From Solobacterium sp. (lineage in GTDB: Bacteria > Bacillota_I > Bacilli_A > Erysipelotrichales > Erysipelotrichaceae), in assembly GCA_017430925.1 (NCBI GenBank), contig JAFRMA010000003.1:1-43376 (forward strand): a stretch of DNA of 43,376 nucleotides, read 5' to 3'. Below the pieces are notes generated by a model. The model had not been told where the DNA came from, did not search any database, and saw nothing but the letters and a program-made list of their open reading frames with translations. Below are positions 1 to 8,326 of this stretch, piece after piece. Positions within the stretch are counted from its first letter, which is position 1. Every line of letters starts with the position of its first letter. A program made the position numbers and the translations under genes.

Positions 1-216
1 ATTCCGTAGATCTTCCTCTGTATAGATACGCAGACCGTTCCAGGAATCTCCGTCCAGGGGATCCATACTCATTACACCGACAAAGTTATACTCATCCCCA
101 AACGTATGAAGTATAGCTTCCGCGTAGTTCCTGGACCCATGAAGCAGAATGCGTTTCTCTTTCATCGAAGAGAAATGTCTGTTGAAGTTTTCCAGAACAT
201 ATTCGATTTCTGTCAT
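1..216 (-). CDS. Unknown protein, N-terminal 72 residues only (gene runs off the window)
   Basis: The reverse strand has an open frame from an ATG at 216 to the window edge with no stop. The visible protein begins MTEIEYVLENF and contains a strand-loop-helix stretch KRILLHGSRNYAEAIL that resembles a Rossmann-type nucleotide- or sugar-binding start, followed by a second strand (YNFVGVMS). A GGAAAGGTG stretch lies about 10 bases upstream and could serve as the ribosome binding site. I do not recognise the family from this fragment. It is followed on the same strand by the terminated reductase gene, so it probably has its own promoter in 217-301. Confidence 0.6.
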   Translation of the reverse strand, partial: MTEIEYVLENFNRHFSSMKEKRILLHGSRNYAEAILHTFGDEYNFVGVMSMDPLDGDSWNGLRIYTEEDLRN

Positions 217-301
217 CTTTACTAAACACCTTTCCCAAAGGATCCGTATCTTCCTGCGCTTTACCGCAACGCATAATCAATGTATCACACATACGTAGAA
301 T

Positions 302-332
302 AAAAAAGAAGGAGATCCTCAGATCTCCTTCC
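302..332 (-). terminator. Intrinsic terminator of the flavin reductase gene
   Basis: Perfect 9-bp stem AAGGAGATC/GATCTCCTT (309-317 and 322-330) with a 4-base loop, followed on the reverse strand by a run of six T. It lies 17 bases beyond the stop of the reductase gene. Confidence 0.85.
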
Positions 333-348
333 TGTAAAACTCTGGTAA

Positions 349-2169
349 TTATTTCGTGTAGTTTGTGGCATTCTCACCGGCAATACGGCCGAATACAACG
401 AAGTCTGTAACAGCGTTACCACCCAAACGGTTACCGCCGTGTACACCACCGGTGACTTCACCAGCCGCATACAGACCAGGAATGACATTACCCTTTGTGT
501 CGATAACTTCCGCGTTGGTGTTGATCTTGACACCACCCATGCAGTGATGGATACCCGGAGAGATCTGTACGGCATATAACGGAAGTGCAGAGAGATCGGT
601 CAGATTTGCCTGTAACTGTGTACGTCCGAATTCTTCATCGTTCCCTGCTGCGCAGGCTGCCTGCCACTTTTCCAGGGATTCCTGTACTGTAGCTTCATCT
701 ACACCGATCAGTTTTGCGAGATCCGCAACAGTATCACATTTGATCATGTAACCCTTGTTTACATATTTTTCAATAACTGTAGATTCCTTAGCCATGTTTT
801 CATCCGCAATCAGCCATGCATAGCTGTCCGGCTGTTCATTGATATGCGCAGAGACAACATCTCTGGTCAGGATCTCATTACAGAAACGTTTGCCTTCCTT
901 GTTCAGCAGGATCGCGCCGTCACCACGCAGAGATTCAGAAATCAGGGAACCATCTTTCTGGACGACTGTCGGGTGGATCTGGATCTGTTCAAGATCACGG
1001 AAGTCTGCGCCGATCGCCTCTAAGAACGCAATCGCATCACCGGTAACGGTAGGAGCGTTGGTAGATACATAACCCTTCAGATCAGGTCTGTATTTGACAA
1101 TCAGATCAGGGTTGGAACCGAAACCGCCTGTTGCGATGACAACCGCATCCGCATGGATTGTGATTTCACTGCCGTCAGCCACACTTGTCGCATGGAGACC
1201 TGCAGCTTTACCGTTATCCATCAGTACTTCGTCAACCTTCGCTTCATAGATGATCTCGATGCCAAGATCTGCACAAGTTGTGGACAGATGTTCTACCAGG
1301 TAGGAACCGACGGAGAGGATTTTGTTTTCCGCGTTGACAGGACGATGCTGACGCATAGCTCTGGCACCACCTGCCTGACCGATATTCTTTAACGGAGCGC
1401 CGATGGAATCCAGCCAGTCGATTGCCGCGGAAGAGTTTGCTGCCAGTGTTCTGACAAGTTCAGGATCGTTGATGTCATGGCCGCCTGTCATGGTATCTTC
1501 GAAGAACCAGTCTACGTGGTCTTCAATACCTTGTTCAGACTGATAGTGTGTCTCAGCCGCATTCATACCACCGGTCGCATAACTGGAGTTACCTCCCGGG
1601 AGTGCGCCTTTTTCAAGAATGATGACTTTCTTGCCGTTCTGTGCTGCAGTGATTGCAGCTGTCATACCGGCACCGCCGGCACCCGCAACGACGATATCCA
1701 CGGTCTTTTCAACATTCTCAATTGTTTTTTCTGTTTTTTTCGCAACAAGTTTGGAAGGATCCGCGCCTGCCAGAACGATTGCGTCATTCAGTGCCGCAAT
1801 GAATCCGTTGTATGTAATTGTCGCACCACTTGTCAGGTCAATATCCGGAGACTGTGCTGCCAGAGCCGCATCGACCAGCTTGGGCAGTGCCATACCGCCG
1901 ACTGTCGGTGTTTCACCGTCTGCCGTATATTCAATGCTTTCGATTTCCTGATCACTGAATGTGACTTTCAACTTGATCGGGTTACCTTCACCGCCATAAC
2001 CTGCAGCTTCGGTTTCATATGTTCCTGCCGCAAACAGTGCGCCGGCAGGTACTTCCGCAATTTCTTTCTTTTTTACACTGTTTACACCAAAGGCATATCC
2101 GCCGGTGAAGACAAGTAATAAAGCAAGTGCCAATGCTAATGCACGTAAGGCTAATTTGCTTTCCTTCAT
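349..2169 (-). CDS. Membrane-anchored FMN-binding/FAD-dependent reductase (fumarate/urocanate reductase-like flavoprotein)
   Basis: This 606-residue protein is probably an extracytoplasmic reductase that uses an organic acceptor such as fumarate, urocanate or a related enoate. Residues 7-30 form a hydrophobic signal or anchor helix. Residues 45-135 are an FMN_bind domain with the motif DLTSGATIT (SGAT at 114-117), the site where ApbE-type transferases attach FMN to threonine. Residues 158-606 form the FAD-binding fumarate-reductase domain: the Rossmann motif GAGGAGMTAA, a LISESLRGDGAIL stretch, RFCNEI..RD, and a C-terminal HGGNRLGGN. There is no haem-binding CXXCH domain, so electrons must arrive through the flavin. 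AGGAGG lies 9 bases before the ATG. A TATAAT box (2198-2203, reverse) lies in the region shared with the divergent peptidase. The exact substrate cannot be told from sequence. No ApbE gene is in the window. Confidence 0.88.
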   Translation of the reverse strand: MKESKLALRALALALALLLVFTGGYAFGVNSVKKKEIAEVPAGALFAAGTYETEAAGYGGEGNPIKLKVTFSDQEIESIEYTADGETPTVGGMALPKLVDAALAAQSPDIDLTSGATITYNGFIAALNDAIVLAGADPSKLVAKKTEKTIENVEKTVDIVVAGAGGAGMTAAITAAQNGKKVIILEKGALPGGNSSYATGGMNAAETHYQSEQGIEDHVDWFFEDTMTGGHDINDPELVRTLAANSSAAIDWLDSIGAPLKNIGQAGGARAMRQHRPVNAENKILSVGSYLVEHLSTTCADLGIEIIYEAKVDEVLMDNGKAAGLHATSVADGSEITIHADAVVIATGGFGSNPDLIVKYRPDLKGYVSTNAPTVTGDAIAFLEAIGADFRDLEQIQIHPTVVQKDGSLISESLRGDGAILLNKEGKRFCNEILTRDVVSAHINEQPDSYAWLIADENMAKESTVIEKYVNKGYMIKCDTVADLAKLIGVDEATVQESLEKWQAACAAGNDEEFGRTQLQANLTDLSALPLYAVQISPGIHHCMGGVKINTNAEVIDTKGNVIPGLYAAGEVTGGVHGGNRLGGNAVTDFVVFGRIAGENATNYTK

Positions 2170-2287
2170 GATATTTTCCTCCTATATCAGTGTGAAAATT
2201 ATAACATTACCGTATCATTACCGCTATACACAAACGTAGTTTCCCTCAGTTTTTCGATATAATACAGGTAACAAGAGGAGAAGTACC

Positions 2288-3415
2288 ATGAATCGAGAAG
2301 AAATCACCAGATATGTCAGCGACAATACCGACGAAGCCATTACTCTGCTGGAAACCCTGGGCAAAATCCCTGCGCCCAGCCATCACGAAGATCTGCGGGC
2401 GGAATTCTGCCGGAAGTGGTTCGCAGAGAATACAAACGGAGAAGTATCTATCGACAGTGCCAAGAACGTTGTATGTAAATTTGAAGTCAATGACGGAGAT
2501 TACGCGGTAGTCATGGCGCATACCGATGTTGTCTTTGAAGATACGGAAGAATTACCGATGAGCAGGGAAGGGAATATCCTTGCGGCACCGGGAATCGGGG
2601 ATGATACGGCAAACCTGGTCAACCTGATGATGGCAGCGCGCTATCTGTCAGGGAAGAAAGATCAGCTGAAGAAGAACCTGCTGGTTGTGGCTAATGCTTG
2701 TGAAGAGGGTCTGGGGAACCTGGATGGGTCCAAACAGATCTTCAAGGACTACGGAGAGAAGATCACCGAGTTTATTTCTCTGGACGGGAATCTCGGCGGA
2801 TTAACGGACAAACCTGTAGGTTCACACCGTTACCAGATTACCGTAAAGACACAGGGCGGACATTCTTACGGGAATTTCGGCAGAGATAACGCGATTGAAC
2901 TCATGGCGAGAATGATCGAGAAATTATACGTTGTAGAACTCCCCAAAGAAGCGTATACAACGTTCAACGTTGGTACGATCAAGGGTGGTTCCACGGTCAA
3001 TTCCATCGCCCAGGAATGTTCCATGTTATATGAATACCGCAGTGAGAACGAAGACTGTCTGAAATACATGCAGGAGAAACTGGATCAGATCATCGGAGAA
3101 TTCAAGATGGACGGAAAAGATGTAGAAGTACAGATCCTGGGTATCCGTCCGGGGATGGGAGAGATCGACCAGGAGAAGCTTGCGGCATTCACAGAGAAGA
3201 ATATCCGGATCATTCAGGAATACTACAGTGAGGAAGTTCGTGTACATGCAGGATCTACAGATGCCAACGTACCGCTATCCATGGGCGTGATCGCCAATAC
3301 ACTTGGAACGATTACCGGCAAAGGCGCGCATACCCGGGAAGAGTGGGTCGATCTGGATTCCATTCCTGCCGGTATGTCACTGGCAATACACTTACTGTGT
3401 GAATATCTGGGATAA
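2288..3415 (+). CDS. M20 family metallopeptidase
   Basis: A 375-residue cytoplasmic di-zinc peptidase of the M20 (PepT/ArgE/DapE-like) family, of usual length. The metal and catalytic residues are visible in order: H78 with D80 (AHTDVV), bridging D105 or D106 (GIGDD), catalytic E139 with metal ligand E140 (CEEG), D166 (LDGN) and H348 (GAHTREEW). Residues of about 175-290 carry the dimerisation lid domain with GGHSYGNFG and GGSTVNSIA. It most likely cleaves di- or tripeptides or an acylated amino acid. AAGAGGAG precedes the ATG, and a TATAAT box lies at 2258-2263. It is divergent from the flavin reductase and is a single-gene unit closed by a hairpin at 3429-3451. The family is certain, the substrate is not. 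Confidence 0.9.
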   Translation: MNREEITRYVSDNTDEAITLLETLGKIPAPSHHEDLRAEFCRKWFAENTNGEVSIDSAKNVVCKFEVNDGDYAVVMAHTDVVFEDTEELPMSREGNILAAPGIGDDTANLVNLMMAARYLSGKKDQLKKNLLVVANACEEGLGNLDGSKQIFKDYGEKITEFISLDGNLGGLTDKPVGSHRYQITVKTQGGHSYGNFGRDNAIELMARMIEKLYVVELPKEAYTTFNVGTIKGGSTVNSIAQECSMLYEYRSENEDCLKYMQEKLDQIIGEFKMDGKDVEVQILGIRPGMGEIDQEKLAAFTEKNIRIIQEYYSEEVRVHAGSTDANVPLSMGVIANTLGTITGKGAHTREEWVDLDSIPAGMSLAIHLLCEYLG

Positions 3416-3428
3416 ACCATGATAAGGA

Positions 3429-3451
3429 AAAGGGAGGTTCAGCCTCCCTTT
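3429..3451. terminator. Terminator hairpin between the M20 peptidase and feoAB
   Basis: Perfect 9-bp stem AAAGGGAGG/CCTCCCTTT with a 5-base loop, sitting between two convergent genes. The flanking A and T tracts are short, so it probably acts in both directions but not as strongly as others in the window. Confidence 0.7.
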
Positions 3452-3474
3452 AACATGTTTTGTCTGAATCGGTG

Positions 3475-5850
3475 TCAGACCAGCCCGATCATCGTTCCCA
3501 GCACATGTACAAGGAATGCCATGATCCAGGCAATTGCGCACTGCCCGGCAACGACACCCAGAGCCCAGTTTCTTCCCAGTTCCCTGCGGATGGAAGCGAT
3601 TGCGGCAACACACGGGGTATACAGCAGGCTGAACACCAACATGGTTATTGCGCCAAGCGTAGTCAATGCGGTAACCGCGCCACCCTCTGTACCGAACAAT
3701 ACTTCCATGACCGACACAACACTCTCTTTGGCGATAAAACCGCTGATCAGGGATGTACAGATACGCCAGTCACCCAAACCAAGAGGTCTCATCAGAGGTG
3801 CCAGTACACCGGATAATACTGCCAGGATACTCTGTCTGGAGTCAGCCACGAGATTGAGGTGGAGATCAAACTTCTTCAGGAACCAGACACAGATCGTAGC
3901 CAGCAAGATAACCGAGAACGCTCTCTGCAGGAAGTCCTTGGCTTTTTCCCACAGTAGCATCATGACACTGCGTGCACCCGGCATACGGTAGTTGGGAAGC
4001 TCCATCACAAAGGGAACGGCTTCTCCGGTAAATACCGTCTTTTTCAGGATCCAGGCCATCAAGATTCCGGTCAGGATACCAAAGACATAGAGACCGGTCA
4101 TGATCCATCCCCCTCTGCCGGGGAAGAACGTACTTACAAAGAACGCATAGATCGGTAATTTGGCCGTACAGCTCATAAACGGTGTCAGTAAGATCGTCAT
4201 CCGGCGATCTCTTTCACTTGGGAGTGTACGCGTGGACATGACGGCGGGTACCGTACATCCAAAGCCGATCAGTAAGGAGATGATACTTCTGCCGGAAAGA
4301 CCAATCTTGCGCAGTAAGGTATCCATGAAGAACGCTACACGGGCTATATATCCGCTGTCTTCCAAAATCGACAGGAAGAAGAACAATGTCACGATGATCG
4401 GCAGGAAACTCAGTACGCTTCCTACACCCTCAAAGATACCATCAATAATCAGACCGTGAATGACTTCGTTGATTCCGGCATTGGTCATCGCCTGATCAAT
4501 GATCAGTGTAAGATGACTGATACCGATATCCAGCAGATCCTGTAACCATAGACCAATGACGTTAAAGGTCAGATAAAATACCAAGGCCATGATCAGGATG
4601 AATACAGGTAATGCAGTATATTTACCGGTAAGGATACGGTCCAGTTTCTGTGTACGGATATGTTCCTTACTTTCGTGAGGTTTGATTACACATTGGTCAC
4701 TGACTTTGGAGATAAAGGTAAAACGCATATCCGCGATGGCAGCGCTGCGGTCAAGACCGCTTTCTTTCTCCATCTGTATGAGGATATGTTCGATGGTTTC
4801 TTTTTCGTTCTGATCCAGTTCCAGCTGGTTGATGATCAGAGAATCACCTTCGATGACCTTACTGGTTGCGAAACGCTGGGGTAATCCGGCTCTTTCCGCA
4901 TGGTCGGAGATGAGATGCCCGATGGCGTGCAGACAGTGGTGGAGAGCTCCACCGCGGTCATCTTCGGAACAGAAATCCTGCGGTACAGGTCTTTCCTGGT
5001 ATCTGGCAATATGTACGGCATGTTCCACCAGTTCATCCACACCCTGGTTCTTTACGGCAGAGATGGGGATGACAGGTACACCAAGCATCTCTTCCATGGC
5101 GTTGATATCCACGGTACCGCCGTTGCCGGTCAGTTCATCCATCATGTTCAAGGCTATGACCATGGGAGTATTCATCTCCAGCAGCTGCATGCTCAGATAC
5201 AGATTTCTTTCGAGATTTGTAGCGTCAACGATATTGATGATCGCTTTTGGTTTTTCATTCCGGACAAAATTACGGGAGACAAGTTCTTCGCTGGTATACG
5301 GAGACATGGAATAGATACCCGGCAGATCTGTGATCAGGGTATTGGGATATCCGCGGATCTCTCCGTCTTTGCGGTCTACCGTAACACCCGGGAAATTACC
5401 GACATGCTGACGTGAGCCGGTCAGCTGGTTGAACAGGGTGGTTTTTCCGCTGTTCTGGTTACCGACCAGCGCAAAGGTAAGTACCGTATCTTCCGGCAGG
5501 GGATTGCCGGTTCCCTTAGGATGGAACTTACCGGATTCTCCGAGACCGGGATGCTGCCGGTGTTCTCCTCTGTGATGATGTTCATGGTGTTCTTCATCTT
5601 CGTGGTGGTGATGGTGATGATGCCCGGCTTTTTCGACATCGATCTTTGCGGCATCTTCCAAGCGTAATGTCAATTCATAACCATGAATACGGATCTCCAT
5701 GGGGTCTCCCATCGGAGCCAGCTTGGTGACGGTAAGAAAAGCTCCGGGAATAACGCCCATATCCAGAAAATGCTGACGAAGAGCACCATCTCCGCCGATA
5801 TGAAGAATATGCGCCGATTCTCCTACAGGTATATCTTTCAGAGTTAACAT
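3475..5850 (-). CDS. feoB: FeoA-FeoB fusion, ferrous iron transporter with histidine-rich linker
   Basis: A 791-residue membrane protein that imports Fe(II). Residues 1-75 are a FeoA (SH3-like) domain. Residues 77-100 are a linker very rich in His (runs of seven and three His mixed with Glu/Asp). The G domain begins at about 122 with G1 GNQNSGKTT (130-138), G3 DLPG (175-178) and G4 NMMD (235-238). The C-terminal half has the FeoB transmembrane Gate regions and the GFGCTVPA motif. The longer open frame begins 12 codons upstream, but the ATG at 5850 has GGAGG six bases before it and starts exactly at the FeoA domain (MLTLKDIPVG), so I chose it. Upstream is a dyad at 5878-5906 that may be a metal-responsive operator. 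Confidence 0.93.
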   Translation of the reverse strand: MLTLKDIPVGESAHILHIGGDGALRQHFLDMGVIPGAFLTVTKLAPMGDPMEIRIHGYELTLRLEDAAKIDVEKAGHHHHHHHEDEEHHEHHHRGEHRQHPGLGESGKFHPKGTGNPLPEDTVLTFALVGNQNSGKTTLFNQLTGSRQHVGNFPGVTVDRKDGEIRGYPNTLITDLPGIYSMSPYTSEELVSRNFVRNEKPKAIINIVDATNLERNLYLSMQLLEMNTPMVIALNMMDELTGNGGTVDINAMEEMLGVPVIPISAVKNQGVDELVEHAVHIARYQERPVPQDFCSEDDRGGALHHCLHAIGHLISDHAERAGLPQRFATSKVIEGDSLIINQLELDQNEKETIEHILIQMEKESGLDRSAAIADMRFTFISKVSDQCVIKPHESKEHIRTQKLDRILTGKYTALPVFILIMALVFYLTFNVIGLWLQDLLDIGISHLTLIIDQAMTNAGINEVIHGLIIDGIFEGVGSVLSFLPIIVTLFFFLSILEDSGYIARVAFFMDTLLRKIGLSGRSIISLLIGFGCTVPAVMSTRTLPSERDRRMTILLTPFMSCTAKLPIYAFFVSTFFPGRGGWIMTGLYVFGILTGILMAWILKKTVFTGEAVPFVMELPNYRMPGARSVMMLLWEKAKDFLQRAFSVILLATICVWFLKKFDLHLNLVADSRQSILAVLSGVLAPLMRPLGLGDWRICTSLISGFIAKESVVSVMEVLFGTEGGAVTALTTLGAITMLVFSLLYTPCVAAIASIRRELGRNWALGVVAGQCAIAWIMAFLVHVLGTMIGLV

Positions 5851-5877
5851 AACACCGCCTCCGTTAGAAATTGTTAA

Positions 5878-5906
5878 TACTATCAATTATACTAACAAAG
5901 ATAGTA
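5878..5906 (-). promoter_or_regulatory. Promoter region of feoAB with inverted repeat (candidate metal-responsive operator)
   Basis: The reverse strand reads TACTATC, 15 bases, GATAGTA, and a TATAAT box lies between the two arms. A repressor bound to the dyad would cover the -10 element. DtxR/MntR/Fur-type control of feo genes is known in related bacteria, but the repeat does not match a standard Fur or DtxR box, so the regulator is unassigned. Confidence 0.4.
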
Positions 5907-5915
5907 AAGAAAAAG

Positions 5916-5953
5916 CAGGAATCTTACCTGTGGATAACCGGGGAAGAATCCTG
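5916..5953 (-). terminator. Probable terminator of the 5'-nucleotidase-family gene
   Basis: Imperfect 10-bp stem (CAGGAATCTT and AAGAATCCTG on the plus strand, one mismatch) with an 18-base loop. On the reverse strand it is followed by TTTTTC. It lies just past the stop at 5970. Confidence 0.55.
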
Positions 5954-5969
5954 TTTTAACTGAGATTGA

Positions 5970-7490
5970 TTATTTAACGATATGGATATTATGCACCGGT
6001 TCAAAGTCGATCGGTGATTTCTGACGGATATACTCCGCCAGGAGTTCCGTCACATCCGTACGTATTTCCTGTACGGTCTTGCAAGGCTTTAACATGGTAA
6101 AACTGCTTCCTCCGCTTGCCCGGAAGTTATTTAGGGCAATGGTAAAGACCTGGTCATCCTGAATCTCTTCTCCGTTATACGTGAGAGAGGTGATCCGATG
6201 TCCGGGATCATTGGATACCGTGATGGTATATTCGATACCGTCTGCCATGTCATAGTTGTAGTACTTCGGCGCCGGTTCTTCGAATGCCCTGGAGATGACG
6301 ATCTTCTCATTGCGGACTGACCAGAATTCCGCGCACTTTTCCAGGTATTCACGCAGGGTGCTTCCGGCGATTTCCTTGACGACAATGGTATCAGGGAAGA
6401 CATAGGTGTTGATGATATCACGCATGGTAATCTGGTGATGGAAGCCTGTAGCGTCCAGGAACAGGGAATTAAACGCAATCTGTGCTCCGGTCAGCTCCAT
6501 GAACATCTTGTTCAGGAAGGTAATGACCTGGGATTTATCTAATCTAGCGGATACAGGATCCGTGATTGCCAGGTCGATCTTTGTCTGCCCCAGAGGCTGG
6601 TCCAGCCATTTCTGGCAGCGTTCCTCGTTGTACCGGATCTTCTCCAGGAGTTCTTCATCCGGTTCGGTATCTGCCTTCAGCACCTGGATTTCCGTGGTGT
6701 TGGTATCAGTATACAGGTCTACACATGCCAGTTCCTGACCGTGGTTGTTGATCTGCACGTATGCTTTGCCAAACGCATTTCCGTATAGCGTACGATGCTG
6801 GTGTCCGGCAATCAGCACATCGATATCCGGGATATTCTTCAGGATCTCATAGCCTTGATTCTCGCCGTCCAGACGTTTGAGAGGATATCCGGTTTCCAGA
6901 TCACGTTCAAAGCCACCGTGATACACACAGATAATCACATCCGGCTTCTCCAGGCGTTTCAAGATATCCACGGTCTTTTTCGCGGTCTCATACGCATCCT
7001 GGAAACGCATATGCTTGATCGTACGCGGACTGACCCACTCCGGCACATGGTGGGTAATGATTCCAAACAGTGCGACTTTCTTACCGGCAATTTCGCGGAT
7101 CACGTAGGTAGGACCCATGGTCTTTCCCCGGTACAGCGCATTGGAAGTGATACAAGGCGCAGAAACATAGCGCAGATGGGTAAACAACGCTTCTTCTCCC
7201 CGGTCAAAGTCATGATTGCCCAGATTGATATAGTCATAACCGATATGTTTCATGGCTATGGACATCGGGGACACTTCTTCCGGTTCATTCCGGTAATGGT
7301 AATAGGCAAGAGGGGAACCTTCCAGATTATCTCCGTTATCGATGACCAGTGTATTTTCATCTTTTAATAACTTGATTAATGTAGACAGCCGGGCAAATCC
7401 ATAGTCTTTCTCTGTCCCTTCCGCATAGTCATACGGGAAACAGTAACCATGAACATCCGATGTCACAAGAATACGAATTCGATCTTTCAT
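5970..7490 (-). CDS. Bifunctional metallophosphatase/5'-nucleotidase family protein (CpdB/UshA-like)
   Basis: A 506-residue two-domain enzyme likely to hydrolyse nucleotides or cyclic nucleotides. The N-terminal calcineurin-like domain carries the metal-binding signatures D12xH14 (SDVHG), GDN at 53-55, GNHD at 91-94, a later H in VYHGG and AGHQH. The C-terminal domain (from about residue 320) is the 5'-nucleotidase C domain, with the run FLDATGFHHQ and TMRDIINTYVFPDT that fits the 2',3'-cyclic phosphodiesterase/3'-nucleotidase branch. There is no signal peptide, unlike classical UshA/CpdB, so this version should act in the cytoplasm. AAGGAG precedes the ATG. It appears to be a single-gene unit between two terminators. 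Confidence 0.85.
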   Translation of the reverse strand: MKDRIRILVTSDVHGYCFPYDYAEGTEKDYGFARLSTLIKLLKDENTLVIDNGDNLEGSPLAYYHYRNEPEEVSPMSIAMKHIGYDYINLGNHDFDRGEEALFTHLRYVSAPCITSNALYRGKTMGPTYVIREIAGKKVALFGIITHHVPEWVSPRTIKHMRFQDAYETAKKTVDILKRLEKPDVIICVYHGGFERDLETGYPLKRLDGENQGYEILKNIPDIDVLIAGHQHRTLYGNAFGKAYVQINNHGQELACVDLYTDTNTTEIQVLKADTEPDEELLEKIRYNEERCQKWLDQPLGQTKIDLAITDPVSARLDKSQVITFLNKMFMELTGAQIAFNSLFLDATGFHHQITMRDIINTYVFPDTIVVKEIAGSTLREYLEKCAEFWSVRNEKIVISRAFEEPAPKYYNYDMADGIEYTITVSNDPGHRITSLTYNGEEIQDDQVFTIALNNFRASGGSSFTMLKPCKTVQEIRTDVTELLAEYIRQKSPIDFEPVHNIHIVK

Positions 7491-7546
7491 TAGTGATCAC
7501 TCCTTACAGGAATACGACTTCAAAAGAATACCACAGACCACGGACA

Positions 7547-7578
7547 AGAAAAAAGCCTGTTTCCAAGGAAATAAGCTT
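7547..7578 (-). terminator. Intrinsic terminator of the cytidylate-kinase-like gene
   Basis: 12-base arms AAGCTTATTTCC and GGAAACAGGCTT on the reverse strand pair with two non-Watson-Crick positions over a two-base gap, followed by TTTTTTC. It lies 18 bases past the stop at 7596. Confidence 0.75.
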
Positions 7579-7595
7579 TCTTCTGTAATTCTGTT

Positions 7596-8177
7596 TTATT
7601 TCGCAAGATCAGCGATGATTTCAGCACATTTCTCAATGCCGATCGCTTCTGTATCCAAGGAGATATTGTAGTTCTGTGCTACACCCCATTTATTATCGGT
7701 ATATAACTGGTAGTAACTGATACGGCGTTTGTCTTTATCTGTGATCCGTTTTTCGGGATCGACATCGGTTTCCCCGTATTCATGTACGATTCTCTTCATT
7801 CTGGCTTCTTTCGGCGCATGAATAAATACTTTCAGAAGATCGTTACGGTCACTCAGGATATAGTCTGCGCAGCGTCCGACGATTACACACGGTCCTTGTT
7901 CTGCCAGATCCTTGATAATACCACACTGAATAGCCCAGATCTGATCACTGTTGTTCAGTCCGTAGTAATCTGTACGTGACAGTGCCGCAAAAATACCGGA
8001 ATCTACAGCGTCTTCACTGTGTTCACGGATATAGTTTTCCGCAAATCCGCTCTGTTCAGCGATTTTCGCAATGATCTCACTGTCGTAGCAGGGAATACCA
8101 AGAAGTTCAGCTGCTTTCTTTCCTACCGTACGTCCGCCGCTGCCGAATTCACGGCTGATTGTAACAATTTTAGTCAT
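7596..8177 (-). CDS. Cytidylate kinase-like family protein
   Basis: A 193-residue P-loop protein of the family often annotated as cytidylate kinase-like (Cytidylate_kin2). It starts MTKIVTISREFGSGGRTVG, in which GSGGRTVG stands in the P-loop position, and has IVGRCADYIL, the RM.RI helix and the Arg/Lys-rich lid DKDKRRISYYQ with the YYQLYTDNKWG segment typical of the family. It is shorter and different from the essential Cmk, and its substrate in this family is not established. GAGGTGA precedes the ATG. No partner gene shares its transcript. Confidence 0.82.
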   Translation of the reverse strand: MTKIVTISREFGSGGRTVGKKAAELLGIPCYDSEIIAKIAEQSGFAENYIREHSEDAVDSGIFAALSRTDYYGLNNSDQIWAIQCGIIKDLAEQGPCVIVGRCADYILSDRNDLLKVFIHAPKEARMKRIVHEYGETDVDPEKRITDKDKRRISYYQLYTDNKWGVAQNYNISLDTEAIGIEKCAEIIADLAK

Positions 8178-8274
8178 ATCTTTGTCACCTCATCTTTACC
8201 AATTCTATATTATCATACACCTGATTTATTAAGAATACATGTTTAACAAACAAGATTTTTACCCTTAAATTACG

Positions 8275-8304
8275 TTGTACAGGCTCAACTATGTAAGATA
8301 ATAT
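8275..8304 (+). promoter_or_regulatory. Sigma-A-type promoter for the 8.3-10.6 kb glycosyltransferase pair
   Basis: TTGTAC (8275-8280), an 18-base spacer and TAATAT (8299-8304), ending 22 bases before the ATG of the membrane protein gene. Confidence 0.5.
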
Positions 8305-8326
8305 AGTAGCGGAGTATCTTGGATTA

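Noticed and set aside
1477-2118. A 213-codon plus-strand frame opposite the flavin reductase
   Set aside because: Cysteine-rich low-complexity translation typical of an antisense shadow.
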